Part shown: positions 7,078-13,707 of the stretch, in pieces
Position numbering within the stretch: the first letter of the stretch is position 1
Layout: the number at the start of each line of letters is the position of its first letter
NCBI GenBank assembly: GCA_009922405.1
Contig: RFVZ01000046.1
Span: forward strand, 1 to 13,707
Length of the DNA: 13,707 nt
From: Betaproteobacteria bacterium
GTDB taxonomy: Bacteria > Pseudomonadota > Gammaproteobacteria > Burkholderiales > Burkholderiaceae_E
Reading direction: 5' to 3'
Position numbers and translations under genes: made by a program
Notes under the pieces: generated by a model
The model's database searches: none
The model's input: only the letters and a program-made list of their open reading frames with translations
Told to the model about the DNA's origin: nothing

Positions 7078-9492
7078 ATGAATCGCTCAACTATCCCGAA
7101 TGCTGTTGACCCCCCCTTTAAAACGGGGGAGGAAGCACTGGCGGTCCTGCATACCGATCTCGACGAACGCCTTTGTTTTGGCGCCGGCCGCGTCGTGGTG
7201 ACGGGTACTCGAATCCTGGCTTTGAGCCCAGGCGATACGGTCTGGCGCAGCTGGACCCTGCGCGCCAGTTTGCGGTTGGAGCGACGTGATCATGCCGGCG
7301 TGGCGAGCCTCGAATTGCTGGATTTAAAGGGGCGCCTGGCCCTTTGGCGCTATACGCTGGCGCAGCAGGATGAAGCGGGGCGTCTGGTTGGCGTCTTTGA
7401 ACGTCAGTCCGCTCCGCAGTCAACCGTTGCGTTTGATGATCGGCTGCTGGATAGCGCTGCGCTGGATGACGCGCTGGGTGCCGATGAAGAAGCGCAAACG
7501 CCACCGTCGACCTGGTCGCTGTTGCGCCTGGGTCGATTTGCCCGGCCTTACCGGACCGAGCTGGCGCTTGGATTGTTGCTAACACTTGCGACGACTGCGG
7601 CTACGATGGTTCCCCCATACCTCACGATGCCCTTGATGGATGAAGTGCTCATTCCCTATCAGAACGGGCGCCCGATCGATCCTGACCAGGTTCAAGGGTA
7701 TTTATGGGGGCTACTGGCGGCTGCGTTGCTGGCTTGGGTTCTTGGCTGGGCCCGGACCTGGTTGCTGGCGCGCGTCAGCGAACGGATTGGTGCCGACCTG
7801 CGGACGGCAGCGTTTGCGCATTTGCAGTCGTTGTCACTCGAATACTTTGGATCCAAACGAACCGGTGATCTGATCGCGAGAATCGGTAACGAGAGCGACC
7901 GGATCTGCGTCTTTCTGTCGCTACATCTGCTCGACTTCACCAACGATGTGTTGATGATTTTGATGACGGCCGCCATCCTGGTGTCGATCGATCCGAAGCT
8001 GGCCTTGGTTACCCTGGTTCCCTTGCCCTTCATCGCCTGGACAATCCACCTGGTTCGTGACCGTTTGCGGCATGGCTTTGAAAAAGTCGATCGCAATTGG
8101 GGTGAAATTAACAACGTGTTGACCGACACTATCCCGGGTATTCGGGTGGTCAAAGCGTTCGCTCAGGAGAACCGCGAAATTGCCCGTTTTCGCGCTGCCA
8201 ACGATCGAAATCTCGCAGTGAATGATCGTGTTAACCGGGTCTGGTCGCTGTTTTCCCCAACGGTGACCTTGATGACAGAACTCGGTTTGCTCGTGGTCTG
8301 GGCCACCGGGATCTGGCAGGTGGCGAATGACCGCATTACGGTCGGCGTTCTCGCCGCTTTCTTGGCGTATATCGGGCGCTTCTACATTCGACTCGACTCG
8401 ATGAGCCGGATTGTCTCGTTAACTCAGAAGGCTGCGGCGGGTGCAAAACGGATTTTCGACATTCTCGATCACGTTTCGAGTGTTCCTGATCCGGTTAGCC
8501 CCGTTGCGTGTGGCGATCAAAAAGGACGGTTGACGGGACATATCCAGATCCGGGGAATTGGTTTTCGTTACGGGCATCGCGCAGTCATTCGCGGCGTTGA
8601 TCTAGACATCGCGCCGGGACAAATGATTGGCCTCGTGGGCCACAGCGGTTCGGGCAAGAGCACGCTGGTCAATCTTATCTGCCGCTTCCATGATGTCTCG
8701 GAGGGCGCGATTTTGGTCGATGGCGTTGATATTCGTCGGTATGCCCTGTCCGACTATCGGCGCAACATTGGCCTTGTGCTGCAAGAGCCGTTTCTGTTTT
8801 TTGGGACGATTGCCGAAAACATTGCCTACGGATGTCCACAGGCGACCCGGACCGAAATCGTCAAGGCCGCTCGTGCGGCACGGGCACATGAATTTATTTT
8901 GCGGCTTCCGCATGGCTACGACTCGGTGGTTGGCGAACGGGGTCAGGCGCTCTCTGGGGGCGAACGTCAGCGGATTTCGATCGCCCGTGCTCTGCTCATT
9001 GACCCTCGCGTTTTGATTCTTGACGAGGCGACTTCATCGGTCGACACCACCACCGAGATCGAGATTCAGCAGGCGCTTGAGAACTTGATTCGGGGCCGGA
9101 CAACGATCGCGGTTGCCCATCGCCTGAGTACTCTGCGGCGCGCCGATCGACTGGTGGTACTCGACCGCGGCGTTGTGGTGGAAGAGGGCGGGCATGATGA
9201 GCTCATGCGACGGGACGGCGCTTATCGCAAACTCTATGATGCCCAGGCACGTCAAGCCGCGACCGAGGCGGCTCTCGAGTCGGCCGCGGCGGCCGTAGCG
9301 GCAGCAGCCTCAGCCGCAGTTGCAACGGCTGCCGCGGTATCTGAACCGACGATTGCTGCGCTTCATCAAGCGGCCCATCTCACCGGCGCTGTGTTGGCAG
9401 CGGCGAGCGAAAGCGCATCGGCTCCGACTGCCGCAACGTTTAACACGGCGGCGTCCCAGCCACAAAAATCCTTACCCGAGGAGGTGCGATGA
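7078..9492 (+). CDS. ABC exporter-type transporter linked to cyanophycin loci
   Basis: Fused membrane and ATPase half-transporter, 804 aa, expected to act as a homodimer in the inner membrane. Residues 1-145 form an extra, non-membrane N-terminal region of unknown function. A type-IV exporter membrane domain follows, with hydrophobic segments near 162-180, 207-230, 283-303, 307-325 and 395-437. The ATPase domain has all motifs: Walker A GHSGSGKST (521-529), Q-loop Gln569, signature LSGGER (625-630), Walker B VLILDE (645-650) and H-loop His681. Residues 723-804 are an alanine-rich tail that such transporters normally lack. The start at 7078 has GAGGG 4 nt upstream. I recall this type being named a cyanophycin metabolism-associated ABC transporter in protein-family resources, because it recurs beside cphA genes and DUF1854. 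Substrate is unknown; export of a peptide or amino-acid derivative is a guess. It heads the plus-strand operon. Confidence 0.9.
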   Translation: MNRSTIPNAVDPPFKTGEEALAVLHTDLDERLCFGAGRVVVTGTRILALSPGDTVWRSWTLRASLRLERRDHAGVASLELLDLKGRLALWRYTLAQQDEAGRLVGVFERQSAPQSTVAFDDRLLDSAALDDALGADEEAQTPPSTWSLLRLGRFARPYRTELALGLLLTLATTAATMVPPYLTMPLMDEVLIPYQNGRPIDPDQVQGYLWGLLAAALLAWVLGWARTWLLARVSERIGADLRTAAFAHLQSLSLEYFGSKRTGDLIARIGNESDRICVFLSLHLLDFTNDVLMILMTAAILVSIDPKLALVTLVPLPFIAWTIHLVRDRLRHGFEKVDRNWGEINNVLTDTIPGIRVVKAFAQENREIARFRAANDRNLAVNDRVNRVWSLFSPTVTLMTELGLLVVWATGIWQVANDRITVGVLAAFLAYIGRFYIRLDSMSRIVSLTQKAAAGAKRIFDILDHVSSVPDPVSPVACGDQKGRLTGHIQIRGIGFRYGHRAVIRGVDLDIAPGQMIGLVGHSGSGKSTLVNLICRFHDVSEGAILVDGVDIRRYALSDYRRNIGLVLQEPFLFFGTIAENIAYGCPQATRTEIVKAARAARAHEFILRLPHGYDSVVGERGQALSGGERQRISIARALLIDPRVLILDEATSSVDTTTEIEIQQALENLIRGRTTIAVAHRLSTLRRADRLVVLDRGVVVEEGGHDELMRRDGAYRKLYDAQARQAATEAALESAAAAVAAAASAAVATAAAVSEPTIAALHQAAHLTGAVLAAASESASAPTAATFNTAASQPQKSLPEEVR

Positions 9493-9962
9493 ATCAGGCA
9501 CCCGAATTTAGTCTGACCCGGGATGCCTTTGGGCGTCTCGTGATGACGTCCGTTCTGGGTGAAGTTTGCGTTGGCGTTTTGCCGGTGCGTTCGTTCCCAA
9601 TTACAGCACCTAATGAAGCATTGGCGCTCGTCGGGCCTCATGGAGAGGAGCTCGCCTGGATTGACCAACTCGACGCGCAACCCGAGTCCGTTCGGACTCT
9701 GATTGCCGAAGAACTCGCGGCCCGTGAGTTCATGCCAGAGATCGTCAGCATTCTCTCCGTTTCAGGGTTTGGTACGCCGAGCACCTGGGACATCGAAACC
9801 GACCGGGGTGCCACCCACTTGACCCTGCGGGGTGAGGAATATATCCGACGGCTCTCGGGGGGCGGGCTTCTGATCACGGATCGGTTCGGTATTCAATTCC
9901 TGATTCCGAACCTCAACGCACTCGATCGACAAAGCCGCCAGCTCCTCGACCGTTTTCTCTAG
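9489..9962 (+). CDS. DUF1854 family protein, cyanophycin-associated
   Basis: Soluble protein of 157 aa with no signal peptide or membrane segment. The sequence pattern fits DUF1854: LTRDAFGRLVM near the start, a V-P-V-R-x-F-P-I motif, REFMPEI in the middle, STWDIETDRG, then LRGEEYIRRL and a C-terminal stretch ending RQSRQLLDRFL. The family has no established biochemical role, but it is typically encoded directly after the ABC transporter in cyanophycin loci, as here. Its ATG overlaps the transporter stop as ATGA, preceded by a strong GAGGAGG at 9478-9484, so the two are translationally coupled and probably made in matched amounts. It may be a cytoplasmic partner or regulator of the transporter; that is inference from context only. 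Confidence 0.88.
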   Translation: MNQAPEFSLTRDAFGRLVMTSVLGEVCVGVLPVRSFPITAPNEALALVGPHGEELAWIDQLDAQPESVRTLIAEELAAREFMPEIVSILSVSGFGTPSTWDIETDRGATHLTLRGEEYIRRLSGGGLLITDRFGIQFLIPNLNALDRQSRQLLDRFL

Positions 9963-10001
9963 TCTTTTAGGCATGCGTCCTGCGTCTTCGAAGGCAATCT
10001 T

Positions 10002-10006
10002 AGGAG
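10002..10006 (+). promoter_or_regulatory. Shine-Dalgarno AGGAG fixing the start of the 148-aa gene
   Basis: AGGAG lies 5 nt before the ATG at 10012. An upstream in-frame ATG at 9973 has no comparable site, so the later start is preferred. Confidence 0.6.
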
Positions 10007-10011
10007 ACGAA

Positions 10012-10458
10012 ATGAAGGGTTCCCAACCCAGCGGTGCGGGTCATTCGGCAACGGGTGCGATCGTGCCTGAGCACCCAACGCCGCAAGCGAGTTCCGCCCT
10101 GATCTGCCTCATGGCGTCGGCCTGGCAGCGGATTTTCGAATTGCAATGTCAAACCGCTGTCGGGGCGTTGGCGTCGAGTCATCGGCAGACCGGACGGCCG
10201 GCGCTGCCCGATGTTCAACCGGGCCTCCGCTATGCGATTGGTGTTCTCGAGATCTGCCGCCACTCTAACGAGTCGATGTTCGGCCTCCTTCGGGCACAAA
10301 TGCGTGGCGAACATGCGGAGCTCGAGGCCCTGTCCGAGGCGGCTTTGAGAGACTTTGCCATGACTTCGTCCGATGCCGCGCAGGCCGCTCGGGAGGCTCG
10401 TGCCGCCATGATGATCGGGATACAAAGCCCCCCGATTTTTCCAATGTCGAGCTCGTGA
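10012..10458 (+). CDS. Small helical protein of unknown function, faintly phasin-like
   Basis: I do not recognise this 148-aa protein. Residues 1-28 are Gly/Ser/Ala/Pro-rich and probably disordered. An amphipathic stretch at about 28-58 (core ALICLMASAWQRIFELQCQT) and a longer helical region at about 70-135, rich in Ala, Glu and Arg, follow; the last ten residues are Pro/Ser-rich. No signal peptide or catalytic motif is visible. Size, helical content and the W-x-x-I-F-E-L-Q-x-x-x-x-x-x-A-L pattern recall phasins, the small proteins that coat polyhydroxyalkanoate granules, but the resemblance is weak. It lies 49 bp after the DUF1854 gene with its own Shine-Dalgarno, in the same direction and probably the same operon. 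A granule-surface role for cyanophycin is a hypothesis from context. Confidence 0.7.
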   Translation: MKGSQPSGAGHSATGAIVPEHPTPQASSALICLMASAWQRIFELQCQTAVGALASSHRQTGRPALPDVQPGLRYAIGVLEICRHSNESMFGLLRAQMRGEHAELEALSEAALRDFAMTSSDAAQAAREARAAMMIGIQSPPIFPMSSS

Positions 10459-10525
10459 TTCGTCAGCCCAAGCGGGGAATTTGGGTTTGCAAAACCTCCC
10501 GGTCTCTGCCACGACTTCTCGGTTC

Positions 10526-11395
10526 ATGCGATCCTTCGGGTCAATGGAACCGACAATCGATTCTTTACTCGACGCGCCCTTTGAACACGCCGCCAGGATT
10601 CGCGGAGCCCTGGTGGCGGTGCTTCCTGGCGACCCTTCGATTTTGCTAGAGACCGCGCTGGAGAGGCTCGGCGCCTGGCACCATGAAGTCGAAGCGGTTG
10701 GCGAAAAGATCGAGGCAATGACCCGCGAGATTGACGCCACGACCGAGCGATTTGTTCGGGCCTCCATCGCCGCCCTGCGCGAGGACGGTGCAGAGGGATC
10801 AGAGTACGGGGCGATGCTTTCGCAGGCGATGGAACTCGCATGGCTCGCGGGGGGTAGTGCCGGCGACATTCCCGCAGTCACGGGCGAACGCTTGCGCCAG
10901 GCGCTTCTCGAGTCGCAGCGCGCCCTCGATGCCGCGGGTGATGTGGTCAAACGTTTTCGTCATGGCGCCGATCACGCCCGCGTACTGGCGCGCTCAGCAG
11001 TGCTTGAACCCGCCGTCCGTGATGCGTCCAAGTTGCTATTGGCCACACGTCGCGCCGGTCGCGTGCGCAAGGTGGTTGCTGAGGCGGTTCGACGTGGCTG
11101 GATGCGCCCGATTGCAGAAGGCAGCCAGCGCGAATTACTCTTGACCGCTTTAGTCATGGTGGAGACGGGAGAAGTGACCGATCGGGAACTCGCCGAGCGT
11201 TTTGCTCGTTTGGGGCTCTTGCGCGATCGTCAAGTTGCGCGGGGCGCCAATATCGCCGGCGCGGCCGGCTTATCTGCATCGGCCCAGGCCCAGCCCCAGA
11301 CTCAGGCTTCTAACGGCTCAGAGTCCTCCGGAAGCGCAGGCGCAGGAGCGTCCGGGCCGTCAGCACCGATTCAGGCATTGGGTGCCATTTCATGA
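10526..11395 (+). CDS. Helical protein with low-complexity tail, unknown function
   Basis: Unrecognised protein, 289 aa from the ATG at 10526. Start choice is uncertain: ATG 10544 and TTG 10481 are in frame, and none has a clear Shine-Dalgarno. Residues 10-245 look almost entirely helical, with a heptad-like stretch around 50-85 (EVEAVGEKIEAMTREIDATT) that may form a short coiled coil. A strongly basic segment follows at 175-194, with the Arg/Lys-rich core RRAGRVRKVVAEAVRRGW. Residues 245-289 are a disordered tail rich in Ala, Gln, Ser and Gly. There is no signal peptide or membrane span, so it should be cytoplasmic. Its stop overlaps the ankyrin gene start by 4 nt (ATGA), suggesting coupled translation and perhaps a complex. 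The basic segment could bind the acidic polymer backbone or nucleic acid; both are speculation. Confidence 0.72.
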   Translation: MRSFGSMEPTIDSLLDAPFEHAARIRGALVAVLPGDPSILLETALERLGAWHHEVEAVGEKIEAMTREIDATTERFVRASIAALREDGAEGSEYGAMLSQAMELAWLAGGSAGDIPAVTGERLRQALLESQRALDAAGDVVKRFRHGADHARVLARSAVLEPAVRDASKLLLATRRAGRVRKVVAEAVRRGWMRPIAEGSQRELLLTALVMVETGEVTDRELAERFARLGLLRDRQVARGANIAGAAGLSASAQAQPQTQASNGSESSGSAGAGASGPSAPIQALGAIS

Positions 11396-13122
11396 TTACG
11401 GTTCGCTACGCACGTCAGGCCCCACGCGACAACCCAAAGGACCCGCGTTCCAAGGCGCGCTCCGGAGCGCAGGCGGGCACTGTAGACCCATCAAACGCCT
11501 CCGATGCGGGGCAGGCACTGACCTATGCGCTACCCGCTGGTCCGGCCATTCCAGCTGAACCAGCGGGGTCGGCACTCTCCGAAAACGCTTGGGTGGACGC
11601 TACGTCGGCCGACAATCCGGCAGCGCCGCCGGCTGTTCGTCCGATGCTTGAGGCGGCGCAGTGGAAGGCACTGGATGCCTACGCACCAGCCGCGGTGGAC
11701 GCGCTATTGGCGGTGGCCGCGCGCACCGGTGATTCGGTGATGCTTGAGGCCGCTCGTGCATCCGGTCTGGTCGGCGAAAGACTCGAAGAATCCGAAACCG
11801 GAACGGCGGTCCCACGCCGGATTCGTGCGGTTTGGCGATTGCTTTGCGCGAATCCTCAACATCGCGCGATTGCCGATGACTGGCTGGCAAGGGCGCTGGT
11901 CGAATCACCGGGGGCTGTAGTCCGGCTTTTGCTTGATGTCAGCTCACCCGACTGGACGACCTTGGCAGCCGCCGTATTGGCTGCCGGTGTGGACCCCTGG
12001 ATGCCGTTGCCCGGTGATGAGACCCGCGTCGGGTGGGGTGATCTTGCCGGTGTTGCGCTCGAGTCGCCCTCGATTGTGGCACTGGCTCTGGCCCGAGGGC
12101 CAGAGGCGCTCGACCGACCGGACGGGCCGTCCGCGTTGCGCGCACTGGCCCCTCGTGCGCGCGCCGGCGTACCCATGGTGGGTTTGTTACACGACCCCCG
12201 TCGTCGCGATCAGCATGGTCGGGCGGTCGATTTCTTCGAAGCCTTCCTGGCTTGCTACGAAAGCCGGTCAATGCCCGAAAGCGAAGTCGCGTTTGCGTTC
12301 AGCCTGGCTAATCCGGCGTCACCGCCGGAGCAAGATGACCTGCTCGCCGACGCGGGGGCCGTCTCGGCCACCCGGGAGGCAGCAGGGCCAAATTCCCCAG
12401 CGCGTGGGACACCGGCGGCTCCGCGAGTGATTCCGCCTTACGGATCGATTGATGTTTCGGCCGGGCAGCATTCCAAGGTTCAGGTCCCGATCGAAAGCGG
12501 GTTGGCGGCTGCCCTGAAGGCTGGTATGGACCCAGTTGCCGCTCGCATTGCAGTCCGTGCTGGCGCTCTGCTATCGAGTCTGGTCCGCGATCCCGCTGAG
12601 CTGGCTGGCGTGCCATCGGTGCCCGCGCTCGACCGCCCTGAAACCATTGATTCACTTAAGCGGCAACGTTGGCTCATGATCACCCGGCTAGCGGTTCTGG
12701 CGGGGCCTGCTGCACGTCCCGACCCCGAGCTTGATCGGCACGACCGTAGCCGACTCATTCCATGGCCGCTCGCCAGTGTTCTCGCGGCAGGAGCGCCGGC
12801 GCGAAGCACCCGGGCCGAGTCTCAGGCCGATGATCGTCGGGCTGCGGCCGCATTGCGCGCCATTGTGGGCTCAGGGTTTGAAGTCGATGCGATCGACTCG
12901 ATGGGGCGTAGCGCGCTTCTTTTGGCCTGTCGACGTCCGGATCGGGCAGAAACCGTCCGCACCTTGCTGGACCTCGGGGCCAACCCCAATCATGTCGATG
13001 GGCGTGGTCAGGACGGATCGACCTACGCGCGCCATGGCGGCAATGTTCAGGTCATCGCTGCGGTTCGCAACGCCCAGGCGCGTACCGTTCTCGAGCGTTT
13101 GCGCGGTCCCGAGTTTGAGTAG
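11392..13122 (+). CDS. Large ankyrin-repeat protein, last gene of the cyanophycin-linked operon
   Basis: Cytoplasmic protein of 576 aa with no signal peptide or membrane segment. Residues 1-85 are Pro/Ala/Ser-rich and likely disordered. A helical region at 85-300 contains degenerate ankyrin-like units, for example VLAAGVDPWMPL (195-206) followed by ALESPSIVALALARG. A Pro/Ala/Gly-rich linker lies at about 305-360. The C-terminus has recognisable ankyrin repeats at about 484-560, including GSGFEVDAIDSMGRSALLLA and LLDLGANPNHVDGRGQDGST. Ankyrin repeats bind other proteins, so this is probably a scaffold or adaptor. The ATG at 11392 overlaps the previous stop (ATGA). The only partners suggested by context are the upstream operon products or the synthetases. 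A secreted effector role is unlikely, given the operon and lack of export signals, but cannot be excluded. Confidence 0.8.
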   Translation: MITVRYARQAPRDNPKDPRSKARSGAQAGTVDPSNASDAGQALTYALPAGPAIPAEPAGSALSENAWVDATSADNPAAPPAVRPMLEAAQWKALDAYAPAAVDALLAVAARTGDSVMLEAARASGLVGERLEESETGTAVPRRIRAVWRLLCANPQHRAIADDWLARALVESPGAVVRLLLDVSSPDWTTLAAAVLAAGVDPWMPLPGDETRVGWGDLAGVALESPSIVALALARGPEALDRPDGPSALRALAPRARAGVPMVGLLHDPRRRDQHGRAVDFFEAFLACYESRSMPESEVAFAFSLANPASPPEQDDLLADAGAVSATREAAGPNSPARGTPAAPRVIPPYGSIDVSAGQHSKVQVPIESGLAAALKAGMDPVAARIAVRAGALLSSLVRDPAELAGVPSVPALDRPETIDSLKRQRWLMITRLAVLAGPAARPDPELDRHDRSRLIPWPLASVLAAGAPARSTRAESQADDRRAAAALRAIVGSGFEVDAIDSMGRSALLLACRRPDRAETVRTLLDLGANPNHVDGRGQDGSTYARHGGNVQVIAAVRNAQARTVLERLRGPEFE

Positions 13123-13140
13123 CAGTTCGAGTAGCAGTTC
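13117..13140 (+). repeat. 12-bp tandem duplication over the ankyrin gene stop codon
   Basis: The unit GAGTAGCAGTTC is present twice in tandem (13117-13128 and 13129-13140), followed by a diverged third unit starting GGGTAGAAGCTC. Each unit holds an in-frame TAG, so the gene ends in three successive in-frame stops at 13120, 13132 and 13144. It looks like a recent slippage duplication. Confidence 0.8.
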
Positions 13141-13159
13141 GGGTAGAAGCTCGCGCGCC

Positions 13160-13707
13160 TCAAAAACTGGCCAATGTTTGATTGCTGAGATCGGTGATCA
13201 GCATCGCTCCGGGGGCATGGGTGATTGAAAACGGGATTCGAGCTGCCTGAACGACGGCTTGCGGGGTCACGCCACAGGCCCAGAAAACCGGCAGTTCGTC
13301 GGCCAGCACTTCGACCGCGTCACCGTAGTCCGGCCGACTTAGATCCTCAATCCCGATCAAGTGCGGGTCACCGATATGCACCGGGGCCCCATGCACCGCC
13401 GGAAACCGGGATGTGATCTGGATGGCGCGAATTGCGTCCGCAGCGCGCAGGGGTCGCATCGAGACAACCATCGGGCCTTTGAATGGACCCGACGGGAGGG
13501 TTTGAATGTTCGTCTTGAACATTGCGACATTGCGGCCTTGCGCGACGTGGCGAAGCGGTATTTGCGCGTCAATCAGGGCGGACTCAAATGAGAATGAGCA
13601 ACCGATCACAAAGCTGATCAGATCGTCTCGCCAGACATGAGAAATATCCTGGGGTTCCTCGACGATTTCACCGTGTTTCCAGACCCGATATTGCGCGAGA
13701 TCATGAC
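13160..13707 (-). CDS. UPF0317/DUF1445 (YcsI-like) putative hydro-lyase, 5' end outside the window
   Basis: The 3' part of a gene that runs off the right edge; the reading frame is open to the last base, so about 182 codons are visible of a family that is usually about 260-270 aa. Family hallmarks are clear: a YRVWKHGE-type stretch near the edge, WRDDLISFVIGCSFSFE (about 13573-13633), GPMVVSMRP, and the C-terminal THAPGAMLITD. The internal GTG at 13609 lies within conserved sequence and is not the start. Members are annotated as putative hydro-lyases, and a related domain occurs in the human D-glutamate cyclase protein, but the bacterial reaction is not established. It converges on the ankyrin gene with 37 bp between the stops and no evident terminator, and is probably unrelated to the cyanophycin genes. 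Confidence 0.92.
   Translation of the reverse strand, partial: HDLAQYRVWKHGEIVEEPQDISHVWRDDLISFVIGCSFSFESALIDAQIPLRHVAQGRNVAMFKTNIQTLPSGPFKGPMVVSMRPLRAADAIRAIQITSRFPAVHGAPVHIGDPHLIGIEDLSRPDYGDAVEVLADELPVFWACGVTPQAVVQAARIPFSITHAPGAMLITDLSNQTLASF

Noticed and set aside
6935..7090. N-terminal extension of CphA by up to 52 codons
   Set aside because: It would overlap the transporter start and fill the divergent control region, and the added residues have no family similarity or clear Shine-Dalgarno.
7111..7122. Programmed frameshift site (CCCTTTA-like) early in the transporter gene
   Set aside because: The reading frame divides it as CCC TTT A, not in the register needed for tandem slippage, and the frame after it continues through the full transporter.
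10000..10950. Open frame of 316 codons on the minus strand
   Set aside because: It crosses two plus-strand genes and their gap, has Ser/Ala/Arg-biased composition typical of an antisense frame in GC-rich DNA, and shows no motif.
1..13707. Search for tRNA, rRNA, CRISPR arrays, insertion sequences and attachment sites
   Set aside because: No cloverleaf, array-like spaced repeats, transposase-like protein or terminal inverted repeats were recognised by reading.

Overview
The window looks like a chromosomal piece of a GC-rich betaproteobacterium, most likely of the order Burkholderiales. The main reason is the side-by-side pair of different cyanophycin synthetase genes (cphA and cphA'), divergent from an ABC transporter gene and a DUF1854 gene. 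That layout is known from this order. I cannot name the genus. No RNA gene, insertion sequence, phage gene or CRISPR array was seen, and coding density is very high.

Minus strand, positions 6934 down to 94: four tightly packed genes that look like one operon. They are cphA (721 aa), cphA' (876 aa), a di-heme c4-type cytochrome c (241 aa) and a tri-heme membrane-anchored cytochrome c (435 aa). Gaps are 10 nt and 4 nt, and the last pair shares a 4-nt ATGA overlap. Cyanophycin is a non-ribosomal aspartate/arginine polymer that stores nitrogen and carbon. The two synthetases appear to have divided the work. CphA keeps the HxxEH motif of the hidden peptidase in its N domain, but its Mur-ligase domain has lost the P-loop lysine and stops before the C-terminal lobe. 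CphA' has an intact, complete Mur ligase but no HxxEH.

Positions 6935-7077: a 143-bp divergent control region. It holds a 33-bp-spaced direct repeat (GACGTCGG) that overlaps an inverted repeat, so it is a possible operator.

Plus strand, positions 7078 to 13122: five genes that look like a second operon. They are an exporter-type ABC transporter with an extra N-terminal domain and an alanine-rich tail (804 aa), a DUF1854 protein (157 aa), and three genes I do not recognise. These three are a small helical, faintly phasin-like protein (148 aa), a helical protein with a low-complexity tail (about 289 aa), and a 576-aa protein with C-terminal ankyrin repeats. By context, the last three are candidate accessory proteins for cyanophycin granules or for control of the pathway. 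They are the best place in the window to look for undescribed biology.

Right edge: the 3' part of a UPF0317/DUF1445 (YcsI-like) putative hydro-lyase gene on the minus strand, converging on the ankyrin gene. Left edge: 93 bp with no assignable gene and weak hairpins after the cytochrome operon. No cyanophycinase or isoaspartyl dipeptidase gene lies in the window, so breakdown of the polymer must be encoded elsewhere.
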